A DNA stretch of 64,000 nt from positions 62,001 to 126,000 of the forward strand of contig CAJQUW010002175.1 of NCBI GenBank assembly GCA_907163375.1. The letters run 5' to 3'. Position 1 is the first letter of the stretch. Each line of letters opens with the position of its first letter. Source of the DNA: Prostheceraeus crozeri. Lineage: Eukaryota; Platyhelminthes; Polycladida; Euryleptidae. Made by a program: the position numbers and the translations under genes. A model generated the notes under the pieces. It made no database searches. It was given only the letters and a program-made list of their open reading frames with translations, and was not told the origin of the DNA. Of the stretch, positions 55,056 through 64,000 are shown one piece after another.

Positions 55056-56453
55056 ATGTCGTTTTATCATATTTTGCTTAGCAATGCGGCTACAAAGAGA
55101 TTTACTAGTAATCGAGCCGCAGTCTTTTCTACTCCCATTGATCATGCACAACAGCTAAATGGGAATTGGGAAGTGGGTGTCACTCAACTTGTTTATAGCA
55201 ACTGTGTCTATACTTTTGATCATGAGGTGATGACTATTAATATGAGACGTACAGCTGCTTACCAATGTGAAAAGGGCTGCCGAGTATACATTCCACAGTG
55301 GCCAAAGAAAGATCTCTTATCATGTAAAAAGTTTATATATGATTTCTTGAACAAAGCGTGTAAACATATTGCCCAATTTACTCCACACAATGATGATTAT
55401 ACTTATATACATCATGTAGTTGAGAAAGATTGGATTGTTGGTTTAAGTCCAAGTTTAAGAAATGATTTAGGTTACCTCGCTAGCGCCTTGACAAGCTATG
55501 ATAATTTTAACGTTAATTACCACATAAGTGCTCATAAACAGTTAATATATCGAGAGGAAGCTTATTATGTAGATCTTATTCCAAAAAATGAGAAGACGTT
55601 GGTGAAGAAGATTGTGATTAAGCCAAGAAAGACAAACATGACTCCTGAAACATTATTGAAGAAATTTAATTATCTCCTTCGAGTTGATGGTAAACAAGTG
55701 GCAACATTGACTTATATTAAATCATCTAATCATATTGCAATAAGTAAATTAAATGATGATGATCTAGTATTAGTTTGTTCAAAAGATTTTCATCAGTTCT
55801 TACGACATCGTTCTGCAGCTGTTCATGGAAAATCTGATATGCAACATTTACCATGTGAAAGGCCAAATCAATTTGATACAGAATGGGCCGTATCTTTATA
55901 CAGAAAGTGTGTAGAGCCTTTCGGTGGTATCTTACATGAAACAAGAGTGCTGATGCCTCGCATCATTACTTCAGTTAAATTGGTTGTAGATTATTTAAAT
56001 GAAGTGATTAATGACCAACATATTTCATTTTCTGAAAAAGAAGGTACTTTGTCTCTCACTATAAGTGGAAAAGGTATTGAACTAATTATGGATAAAACTC
56101 TAATGGACATTTTGGGTTTTGACCAAAATATCTTTAAAAGTGGTACTGTAACCAAAGCTAGCGCAGACATGTCGCTATCGCGTCGTATTAACTATTTTCA
56201 GATATATTCCAATATTGGTGAAGATGTACGTGTGGGAGATGTTGAAGCTCCATTGTTAGCAATGATACCATACCAGCCAAAGAGCTGCAGTATTTTATCT
56301 GAGCATACTTTCAAGAAAGTGCATTATACAAAGCTGAAATCAAACTACATCCCACAAATTGATATTGCCATTTATGACGATGCTGGTGCGTTGATTCCTT
56401 TTCATAAAGATGCTGTGACAAGTATCACACTCCATTTCCGAATGAAGAGCTAA
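55056..56453 (+). CDS. Polinton protein with LxSNA-WEVGV signature, member 1
   Basis: 465 residues from ATG 55056. It opens FYHILLSNAATKRFTSNRAA, then LNGNWEVGVTQLVYSN, and ends VTSITLHFRMKS. The same N-terminal pattern (L.SNA....F..N.......L.G.WEVGV..I.Y) opens the next gene, so the two are ancient paralogues. I recall such proteins beside F54H12.2-like capsid genes in invertebrate genomes, and suspect a virion surface or minor capsid role. No enzyme motif, membrane segment or zinc site is visible. Confidence 0.65.
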   Translation: MSFYHILLSNAATKRFTSNRAAVFSTPIDHAQQLNGNWEVGVTQLVYSNCVYTFDHEVMTINMRRTAAYQCEKGCRVYIPQWPKKDLLSCKKFIYDFLNKACKHIAQFTPHNDDYTYIHHVVEKDWIVGLSPSLRNDLGYLASALTSYDNFNVNYHISAHKQLIYREEAYYVDLIPKNEKTLVKKIVIKPRKTNMTPETLLKKFNYLLRVDGKQVATLTYIKSSNHIAISKLNDDDLVLVCSKDFHQFLRHRSAAVHGKSDMQHLPCERPNQFDTEWAVSLYRKCVEPFGGILHETRVLMPRIITSVKLVVDYLNEVINDQHISFSEKEGTLSLTISGKGIELIMDKTLMDILGFDQNIFKSGTVTKASADMSLSRRINYFQIYSNIGEDVRVGDVEAPLLAMIPYQPKSCSILSEHTFKKVHYTKLKSNYIPQIDIAIYDDAGALIPFHKDAVTSITLHFRMKS

Positions 56454-56459
56454 TGCAAA
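56453..56459 (+). promoter_or_regulatory. Octamer-like motif ATGCAAA, 40 bases before ATG 56493
   Basis: Starts inside the previous stop codon region (TAATGCAAA) and is followed by cgtatgctaatatatttt, an AT-rich run before the likely start. Confidence 0.5.
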
Positions 56460-56492
56460 CGTATGCTAATATATTTTTCCAATGTGAATAAT

Positions 56493-58013
56493 ATGGAAAG
56501 TGAAAATAAGGACTCGTTTCTAATCTACTTGCCCAGTAATGCTTCTATGAATAAATTTCCCAAAAATAAACCATCAGACTATCGAGTAGAATTAAATCGC
56601 CCACTGCATTTAGAAGGTGAATGGGAGGTTGGTGTTTCTAGTATTTGCTATGATAGCAATATTCAGAATGTGAATGATTTGGAAGAAATGATATTGACTC
56701 CTCGCACCCATGATGGAATAACGATGAATAATGCATTTCAGTTCCCATACAATTTAACATCAGATGGAAAGTGGAACTATGAATGGATTCAGATAAAATC
56801 AGATTCTTATGAGCCATTTGGGAATGAGAAAATTATTAAGGCATTCAACAGTGGTAATATTTCCATCATGAAGAATAAAAATCAGAAAGCTTATGAGTTT
56901 ACTATCTATCATTGGAGTGGGAGACAGTTCCTCCGCTTTCATTCTTTTACTAAAGGTCTTACGCTGAGGTTGGATAGTGAATTCTATCCGCATCTCGGTT
57001 TTGGTCATGGACTACATCTAACGTCAATTGCTACTGCAAATGTTAGAAAAGTTTATTCAAATCGAATCAACAAATTTCATTATAGATTTAAAATATTTGA
57101 TGAAGATGTTGTAGAATGCGAAGAACGCATCATTTTGAAAAAGCGTGGTGTTCAACCTTTATCACTTATTGAGTTAGTAAAACGATGGAATGAGACTGTG
57201 GGTAAGAAGTATGGAGAGAAAATTATGGCGGACAAAAATAAGTTGGTTATTCAGAAATATAATGACAAACTTACAGTTTATTTCTCTCCAACCTTGCGTC
57301 ATTTTGTAAGACATTATACACCTATTATTGGAAGCGGTGTGGTATATGCTTCTCATGAATATCACACTAAAGCTGATTCAGTTAATGATGAATGGTGGGT
57401 GGACATCTATGGCGATCGCATCAAGAAAATTTACCAGTCTTATGAAGAATCTAAAGTTGCTATCAATATAATGCCGCGTCTATATCATACAGTTGAAAGC
57501 TTCATTCATGTAGTAAATCCTTATATACAACAGAAGTTGAAGCATGTGATGAAAAGTAAATATGATGTAAAGACACGCCACATTTCGTTTTCAATTGAAA
57601 ATCAACGCGTTGTTCTGAGACTGGGTGATGACATTCAATGTCAATTGAGTAAAAATTTGAAAAAACTCTTTGGTTTTTCAATGCTACAAACTGTGTTTGC
57701 TGCTGCGCATACGATTGGTATAGAAACACCAATGACACTTGATAAACATGAACAGCACCTTTACATTCAAAGTGATTTGATTCTACCTATTTCTGTTGGT
57801 GAGAAAAAAGAATACATTTTACGTGATTTCATTCATGATAAAGACGCTTCATATGGAATAGTCGAGAAGATGTTTGAATCTATTTTCTATCATCCCGTCG
57901 TCAAACAAACTATACCCTCTATTGCTATCAAAATTACCAATGGTTTACAAGAGTGCATCCATGTGAAAGATACTAAATCCCTCATAACGTTAGTGTTTCG
58001 GAAAACAAAGTGA
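56493..58013 (+). CDS. Polinton protein with LxSNA-WEVGV signature, member 2
   Basis: 506 residues from ATG 56493; an in-frame ATG at 56463 would add ten residues but overlaps the upstream motif. It opens FLIYLPSNASMNKFPKNKPS, then LEGEWEVGVSSICYDSN, and ends with a strand-rich tail (SLITLVFRKTK). It is diverged from the previous gene except for the N-terminal signature and general strand pattern. Function is unknown; a virion protein is likely from context. Confidence 0.65.
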   Translation: MESENKDSFLIYLPSNASMNKFPKNKPSDYRVELNRPLHLEGEWEVGVSSICYDSNIQNVNDLEEMILTPRTHDGITMNNAFQFPYNLTSDGKWNYEWIQIKSDSYEPFGNEKIIKAFNSGNISIMKNKNQKAYEFTIYHWSGRQFLRFHSFTKGLTLRLDSEFYPHLGFGHGLHLTSIATANVRKVYSNRINKFHYRFKIFDEDVVECEERIILKKRGVQPLSLIELVKRWNETVGKKYGEKIMADKNKLVIQKYNDKLTVYFSPTLRHFVRHYTPIIGSGVVYASHEYHTKADSVNDEWWVDIYGDRIKKIYQSYEESKVAINIMPRLYHTVESFIHVVNPYIQQKLKHVMKSKYDVKTRHISFSIENQRVVLRLGDDIQCQLSKNLKKLFGFSMLQTVFAAAHTIGIETPMTLDKHEQHLYIQSDLILPISVGEKKEYILRDFIHDKDASYGIVEKMFESIFYHPVVKQTIPSIAIKITNGLQECIHVKDTKSLITLVFRKTK

Positions 58014-58318
58014 AGTCTTTATACAACATTTATTGAAATATGTACATGAATGTGAAGGAATAGACTTTATACAACATCCACTGAAAATATATACATGAGC
58101 GCACTTCAATAAACATTGTTATATACAAAAAGTCTTTTTACTTCGTGAAGGGTGGAAATATACAGGGATAGGAAAAATGTCTTTCAGTGGAAAAGTCATC
58201 ACATGGGGAATGTACAGATGTGGACACATATTCACAAGGAAAAAACAATCTCATGCGATACATAAAACAACAATGTTTATCTACAGAAATCAACATCAAA
58301 ATACTAAGTTAAGGATGA
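58014..58318. other. Convergent 3' region between the virion-type gene and the polymerase
   Basis: Holds a near-duplicate of about 50 bases (tttatacaacat...ttgaaa, then atgtacatga) at 58018 and 58070. AATAAA for the + strand is at about 58109 and TTTATT for the - strand at about 58028, so the two transcripts may overlap at their 3' ends. Confidence 0.5.
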
Positions 58319-61300
58319 TTATGCTAAGACGTCTCCTGAATGTGGTAGTGTGAGTTTAATTCTTTTGGGTGGTGGTATGTTTGTGTCAGGATGTCCATGT
58401 GGAAGAGATATGTTGTGTTCTAGCCAGCACCTCTTATCCTCCCATGCTGAAAGCGCCCGTTTCCTAAAAGTATGAGTTTTGATCTCATGCGACTTAGATT
58501 TTAAGATTGTCATATTGACAAACGTTATATTTTTATTTCTATAGGCTTTCCTGAAATTCTTATGTTTCATGTTAGAGACCAATGATCTTGATATGCCTTT
58601 AGCGCGCTTAATGCTATCATCACTATCCTTTAATTTCATAGAATACATTTTAGGGCGGAGGAGAATCATTTCAGCTATCTCCTTCCCTGCTGTCTCATCC
58701 TTAAAGCAGCCAAGTTTTGCCTTATTTTTGATGGAGTATAGTGGATGATTAGCAGGATAATTTGATGTATCAAAATATCTTTCTAAAGATTTTCCTACTT
58801 CATTAAAATTTAAATATTTTTGAGTGGTAATACCTAAGAAGAAACTATCTGTGTCACCACCCAACAAACGAACCTCTTTTACGAGAGGACACGGTTTTAG
58901 TATTTTATAGAAGAGTTGATACATTTCAAGCTTGGAGTAATCTAGAACAGCTTGACCAATATAGATGGGTTTGCACAACTCAACTTCAGATTTTATCATT
59001 TTAATACCTACAAGATCCTCATCGATTATGTCTCTATCGATGAATAGAGGTGATGAGATCAATTTGTGATACTTTTGATCATCATTAACTAGTTTGTAGT
59101 TTACGCGCTTTCTAACATCCTCCATCGTCTTACCAAATAGACTGTTGTTCTTATATTTATAAAAATCTTTTTCAAAATTATTTTGGGCTAGTGCACGTTT
59201 CTGACTGTTACTATCTATGTAGGGTTTGAGGAAGGCTTTCTGTCTAAATTTAATAATGCGGTGAACTCTTTTTAAAATCATGCCCATTTCTAAATAAAAT
59301 TTTAAGATGCTAAAGTGGACTAGATAGTTTTCCTTATCATATTGAGTGAGTAAAAGTTTGCGGCAAGGCTTATACTTGGGTTGTCCACATGATTCTAAAT
59401 CTTTATGAAATTGTTTCATAAAGTCGGAAAACATATCTTTACTCACTTCACCTGATTCGGGTGCGAGTGGAAAATCTACGGTTTTATGTTTAATATTATT
59501 TGGATAGATTAGATCTATCTCAAAATAATATCCCCAATCACCTTCATCTGGAATTGCTAGTATGTTGGAAGGGTTGGAGAAATGTTGAATTTCACTATCA
59601 TCTAACCAGCTAAACTCAGAGTGAGGTAGCGGTTTGGATAATGAACTACCATACAAATTATTTTGGTCATAATACTTCAGATGAGTCTGGTCATTACCTA
59701 CTATTTTTGATTTTAACCTATGTTTATTTACAAATGTGAGACCACCGCGAATTCCTCGCTCAAATAAATTATACATCTCTGGATCTTGTAAGAGATGAAT
59801 GGTCTCACCAGTCATTTTAAAAGCAGACTTAAATGACATGGCTGGCAGACTGACAAAGTGGACGGGATCTAACTTATCTTCTTCTAATGCCACTCGTCGA
59901 AACTCCTGAAATACATCAGCCAGCAAAAATACATCTAACTTAAGGTAGGCAATCATATATTCACCAAATGTATGGCAGTCAAATTTTATCCATGCATCTT
60001 GTGCATGATCATAATCTTCGGTCTTACATTCTGCGCCGCTCAAATCATTTTTAAATTTATCTATGGGCGGAAGAGAAGTCTCGCCGAGTTTACTAATTGC
60101 ATCAAAATATGCATATGGAAAGACTCCTTTCCGTGTGATGACTTCATCGGTTAGATTTGGATATTGTTTCTTAAGATTTTGTGTTAGTGGAAGAGACTTT
60201 AGATTTTGCACGAGAGAGGCCAGTGATGCAGTCATAAATTGGTAGGAATCTAAAAATTTTATATCAAAATAGACCGTCTTATTTTCTTTAGTTTTATCGA
60301 CAGGCACTTTTGCTGTCATGGCCATAAACTTCTCTCTCGTTTGTGCTATTACATCAAGCTTCCACTCTTTCATTTGACCTAAACCTCCTTTTATTATCAT
60401 ATGGCTGTCGTAGCCCTTGAAATTATGGAAAATGACGGGTAATGTACGCCGCTTCATCCTCAGCGAAAAATTACATTTTGAACAGAGTGCGTTTCTAAAT
60501 TTACCAGTGATGTGGTCATGGTCGCGCACTTTCTTAATCTTATCATCGTCAAATGTTTTCCTACATTTGGGGCAAACGTTGCAACTATCAAATTTTGCTT
60601 GATCATCTGCTATCATATGCAATGATCTGCGATAGAGTTCACCATCATACTTTTGTTGAAATTTTACAGCCTGTTCGAGGAATTGTAGGAATTGGTAAAT
60701 ACAATCCTCACCTTGCCAGACGTGCATTTTATTTTTTCTATTTTGGAAATGGTCATGCCATACTTCATAGCAGGAAATGGCTGCTGGTCGATGGATGTTA
60801 TCATCGATATAACATTCGATGTCAGCATAGATGACACGAAGAGGACTTAGTTCATCGCCATTCTCTCTATATGAAAACTCCTTATCTTTGGGCATGCGTT
60901 CCATTTGCAGTTTACCTCGCTTACACCACTCATAATGAGTTTCAAATTTGTTTTTACTCCTAAAGTTCCGAATGCATCTGTCACAGTAATAAATCTCTGA
61001 TGAGGTAGAATTTCTTAAGTGGTGGTATAAGCGAGAGATTTTGGGAATGCCGCAGTAGTGCCATTCCTCACTATCATCCTGTCTTACTAATAAAAGGTTG
61101 ACAACATGATCATAACAACTCGAACGCGAGTTGTAGCGCACACCCTTCAATCCCTTTTCCCAAACATGGAGAACTATTTTAATGTTGTTCAATTTTTCAA
61201 ATTTTTCTATATCTTTAATTTTCATATCGTCACTATTACAGTCATCGAAGTTTAATTCATTCTCCCACTGCCTATAGCTATATGTACGATTTCGATTCGC

Positions 61301-62293
61301 ATTGATGTCATTATAGTGGAGAATGGAGAGGACAGCATATTTAAAACATTGCGATTCGCAATCGACATTGATGACTGCTGTTTTGTTTTTTAAATTTTTT
61401 GGAAGTTTAAAGGAGCCTCGACCACTATGATTTCCTAATAAACTGATTTTAAATAAGGCGGACTCAATGCCGTCAAAAATGAGACCGCTATCGCGCTCGT
61501 TAAATTTATCAATATTTAATTTTAATCCTTGGATGTGAAAATTTATCCAAGACTCATAGTCTACAACCTCGGTTGCAGGAGAGGAGGGTATGTGAAACTC
61601 CAACCTCTCTATTATTTGTCCAGTATGGTGGTCGATTTTTACATATTTTATTTTAAGATAGATGAGCGCCTTCATCCTAAAATTGTCTAAATTGTTGAAG
61701 AGCGCTTCTATCAATGATGAATTTTGATGAAACCATTCCTCAAAGTTAGCAATGGTTTCTGAGGAGTCCATCTGGTAGTTCCTCACTAAATTATTTATGG
61801 ACACTTCAGTGAGTTGGATAGAGGAGGTACCGTTGGTGTAGGTATCGTTCGTGTGTGTATGTTGAAGTCTGTGCGAAGATAGTTCAAAACGTGTCTCGAA
61901 AGACTGAGCGCACAAGTCGCAAGAAAAGGAGACGACGTTAACAGAATCATCCCCACCTCCGGAGATTGATGCCGGCTTAGGTCGACAAACACCTCGCTTG
62001 ATGTGTCGGGTGAGATCCCATTTCCTCGTGAAGATGTGCCCACAGTCAGCACATTCCCACTCGTTACCATGTCGCGACAGTTCTGAGCTGGAACTCACAT
62101 CACCTGAAAGAGAAATCATTCTATCATCTCTGTTCAAGCCTCAGTGTATTGTTGCAACCTACCTTGACTCAATAACTCTAAACTTTCCTCGAGAAGGGAG
62201 GGCGTTGGTGATGAAGTTGATGCCTGAAATTGAGGAAGATGCTATGAACCACACGTTTGAGGGAGATGAGAGAGGAAATCTTCAACTTACCAT
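58319..62293 (-). CDS. Polinton DNA polymerase B with zinc fingers and leader introns
   Basis: The main frame is about 1260 residues. Two C2H2-like fingers (ECADCGHIFTRKWDLTRHIK at about 28-50 and FSCDLCAQSFETRFELSSHR at about 71-93), the repeat module (155-232), then LPKNLKNKTAVINVDCESQC. Next: a finger YYCDRC, ExoI YADIECYI (about 440), VRDHDHITGKFRNALCSKCN (endonuclease-VII-like knuckle), ExoII FHNFKGYDSHMI, ExoIII EYMIAYLKLDVF. Polymerase motifs are YYDQNNLYGSSL (A), NNSLFGKTMEDV (B), LLGGDTDSFFLG (C). All catalytic acids are visible. The 5' end shows ATG|GTAAGT at 62293-62288, an exon at 62163-62223 and a last acceptor before 62103, with matching phases; introns are known for the family. 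The likely role is protein-primed replication of the linear element. Confidence 0.9.
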
Positions 62294-62333
62294 TTCAATG
62301 AAATCAAGTTTAAGGTTGATGCTTCAATAAGAT

Positions 62334-62432
62334 AGAGACTTCACTCAATTAATATGTCTCAAATTTGGAATTCACTTGTACACCTCAAATAATAGCAGAA
62401 TTCGCTAGAGAATACTTCACTTATACGTCTCA
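62334..62432 (-). promoter_or_regulatory. Three direct repeats upstream of the polymerase gene
   Basis: On the - strand: TTTGAGACGTATAAGTGAAG (about 62432), TTTGAGGTGTACAAGTGAAT (about 62391), and a looser TTTGAGACATATTAATTGAG followed by TGAAGTCTC (about 62365). They are spaced 25-40 bases apart and lie 40-140 bases before ATG 62293. They look like iterated protein-binding sites, either promoter or replication control. Confidence 0.5.
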
Positions 62433-62586
62433 AAGACAGAGTGAAATGACACGGATGTCACTTTGCTTATATCCTTTCATGCTCATCATTCATTGGCTGT
62501 TCATTCTGATTGGTTGCTTGTTGATACTTAAGAATTAGAAAAATGTTAAAGTTATCATTATTCAAAGTCAGCATTTCAAAGACAAC

Positions 62587-63018
62587 ATGACAAGTCCTCC
62601 AACAACACCAAATGCCGCATTGGAGTTCTCCTCTCCATGCACATCAGCAAAGGTGCTCGTTACACCAAATGCACCAAGAAAGGCGAAGGTGGAGAAGACA
62701 TACAATCTCGACAATATACGAAAGTTATCGGAGGACGATGAAGAGGAGTTGCCCGACCTAACAGGCATACGGTGGAAATATTTACAATATGATGTCGAAG
62801 GGGTGATGGAGATGACCAGCAAGTCGCAGTTGCATCAAATATGGGAGTGGTACACCCCTAACTCCCAACCGCGAACCGTGGCGGAGTGGGCGTACATTGA
62901 CAACGTGAGGGACGCTGCAGAAGAACGTTTAAAGCAGCTCAACTGTTTTTGTGATCTGTGTGAAGTCAGACTCTGGGACGATATTGACGATGAAGACCTT
63001 TTAAAATACATGCCATAA
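62587..63018 (+). CDS. Polinton edge gene, acidic protein of unknown function
   Basis: 143 residues from ATG 62587, divergent from the polymerase. Pro/Thr-rich start (TSPPTTPNAALEFSSP), an acidic patch (LSEDDEEELPDLTG), WKYLQYDVEGVMEM, then CFCDLCEVRLWDDIDDEDLL near the end with a C-x-C..C set. No family recognised. AATAAA at 63017-63022 overlaps the stop. Its paired upstream ATTGG boxes and location suggest it belongs to the element, not certain. Confidence 0.55.
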   Translation: MTSPPTTPNAALEFSSPCTSAKVLVTPNAPRKAKVEKTYNLDNIRKLSEDDEEELPDLTGIRWKYLQYDVEGVMEMTSKSQLHQIWEWYTPNSQPRTVAEWAYIDNVRDAAEERLKQLNCFCDLCEVRLWDDIDDEDLLKYMP

Positions 63019-63022
63019 TAAA

Positions 63023-63757
63023 TGTTTATTTCGTATTATCTTTGCTTTCATACTGACTTACTTGAATGGGGTTTAAGTGGATGATTTAACCATGTATACT
63101 TTTTCATTTGGAAATAGTAGCACACTTAGTTTAACTTGTAAATCTTATAACATTTCATATCGGTGATAATGGTAGATGAAATAGTGTTAAATAATATTAA
63201 GATAGCTTACATGATTCTGGGATAGCAATCGACTGCGATCCATGTGTAAAGAGCTTGTTAGACTATGGAAGAGAGAAGTGTGTTATGTTGCGTGTGGCGC
63301 GTGAGTGTCCTCCCTTTCATTCCATTCATCAATTCGTCTCATTGATAGAGACAGGTAGAACTCATGGCTCTCATAACGTATGCAATGGAAAGTTTTAGGC
63401 AACCTTCGACAGTTGGCTAAATGTCGCCCTGGCGCGAATGCATACTACGTTGAGACAGAGGCAATCACTTGCAAACATGACGCAGAGAGGTTTAACAAGA
63501 TTGACCATTGCCGAATGTCCCTAGCGGTATACATAGCTACGGGTTTCACCGCCGCCCTTTACAGGAACGCCCGTCGAAAGGAAGTATTACACCGAACTTC
63601 ATTTGCAACGTTCAAGTTGACTGATAGCAGATTCAACTTAATGATAGTATTCGCCAGTCCGAAGACTGCCCAGGGCAAACCGCGAGGAGGTTCTATCATG
63701 TCTTGCCCCATGGTGGCCCTTAAGAGAGCCGATGGTTCATTCTCGGGATTAGGTTGA
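63023..63757. other. Region after the last Polinton gene, contents unclear
   Basis: The first 350 bases are AT-rich with no signal. From about 63380 the base composition rises toward 50 percent GC. A + strand frame (63380-63757, 125 residues, containing RGGSIMSCPMVALKRADGSF) and a - strand frame (63559-63777) overlap; I recognise neither. The true end of the Polinton should lie here or beyond the window. Confidence 0.35.
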
Positions 63758-64000
63758 CTATTGGCTTGAATAGTCAAGGGGTATGACGGTTAGATTGTCA
63801 TAAACCCTATACCGCCGAGGTCGTACTGGTGCATCCGGCACCTTTCGGATGCGGGTGGTATTTGGAGTCCACACCTCATCCGTCCAAATGATCCTCTTGA
63901 TCTTCCCCTTCTTCTCATCCTCATCCCACTCGTCGAGGATGACGAACTCGGGAATGGCGTTATCTTCATCAATGAAGACGGGAATGTTGTCGGCAGATGT
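63758..64000 (-). CDS. Partial ORF running off the window edge, unknown
   Basis: 80 residues open from the right window edge to TAG at 63760-63758, with no start inside the window. It reads NIPVFIDEDNAIPEFVILDE, then WDEDEKKGKIKRIIWTDEVW and PDAPVRPRRYRVYDNLTVIP. Alternating acidic and hydrophobic residues look like real coding sequence with GC-rich third positions unlike the Polinton genes. It may be a host gene or a different element. Confidence 0.35.
   Translation of the reverse strand, partial: TSADNIPVFIDEDNAIPEFVILDEWDEDEKKGKIKRIIWTDEVWTPNTTRIRKVPDAPVRPRRYRVYDNLTVIPLDYSSQ

Larger units (their letters stand above)
46009..63022. mobile_element. Polinton/Maverick (adintovirus-like) element, nearly whole fossil
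   Basis: Contains the full Polinton hallmark set: family-B polymerase with viral/organellar features, chromodomain integrase, packaging ATPase, adenain-type protease, an F54H12.2-like capsid protein and small basic virion-type proteins. Additional genes are unfamiliar. Genes point outward-to-inward: + strand from 46.16 to 53.75 kb and 55.06 to 58.01 kb, - strand at 53.77-55.02 and 58.32-62.29 kb, and one + gene at 62.59-63.02 kb. It looks largely whole with about one or two breaks and long intact frames, so it is probably young. Terminal inverted repeats and the 6-bp target duplication were not recognised; the coordinates mark the gene-bearing part only. Confidence 0.9.

Noticed and set aside
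59972-60834. + strand frames inside the polymerase gene
   Set aside because: They are antisense shadows of a well-supported polymerase frame.
63380-63757. 125-residue + strand frame as a Polinton gene
   Set aside because: No recognisable motif, a competing - strand frame over its 3' half, and base composition unlike the element's genes.

Overview
This is AT-rich animal DNA with spliced genes, many old DNA transposons, SINE and LINE pieces, and one large virus-like element. Two host genes are recognisable and converge. The last coding exon of a group-II p21-activated kinase (PAK4/mbt type) lies at 381-560 on the + strand. Four exons of a LAMP-type lysosomal membrane glycoprotein lie on the - strand (34408-34715, 22227-22302, 18445-18633, 12385-12536). 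The LAMP introns are 3.6 to 12 kb long. The gene content points to a metazoan, probably a marine invertebrate. Frequent taggcct-type words hint at an echinoderm or hemichordate, but that is only an impression.

From 0.6 to 44.7 kb the DNA outside those exons is mostly transposon debris with visible ends. It includes a hAT element (2655-6447) holding a palindromic MITE, a Tc1 element (9653-11038), a terminal-inverted-repeat element (13339-14670), a mariner (15154-16537), a tRNA-type SINE split by a hAT MITE (19798-20575), a palindromic MITE (20940-21164), a short hAT-like element (23693-24346), two 5'-truncated LINE tails with the same simple-repeat end, two hAT C-terminal fragments, a hAT element (36447-43032) carrying a nested pogo-type element (36724-39728), and a decayed Tc1-like transposase (43659-44718). 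A tandem array of about 300-bp units follows (44.76-46.0 kb).

From about 46.0 to at least 63.0 kb lies a Polinton/Maverick (adintovirus-like) element. It encodes protein-primed-type DNA polymerase B, a chromodomain integrase, a packaging ATPase, a capsid protein, an adenain-type protease, two basic GG-motif virion-type proteins and a set of unfamiliar genes. It looks nearly whole, with roughly one or two breaks, and is probably young. Its terminal repeats were not found, so its exact ends are open.

The most unusual content is inside this element. One - strand gene (53774-54319) has the two-repeat layout and signature residues of a TATA-binding protein. Beside it are two paralogous genes that may be PC4-like. 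Six short gaps hold an ATGCAAA motif 29-46 bases before a start codon, and other genes follow with 0-2 base gaps or start/stop overlaps. This suggests operon-like transcription units that may be read with an element-encoded transcription factor. The outer replication-type genes instead have CCAAT/TATA-type upstream DNA and an ATG-only first coding exon.
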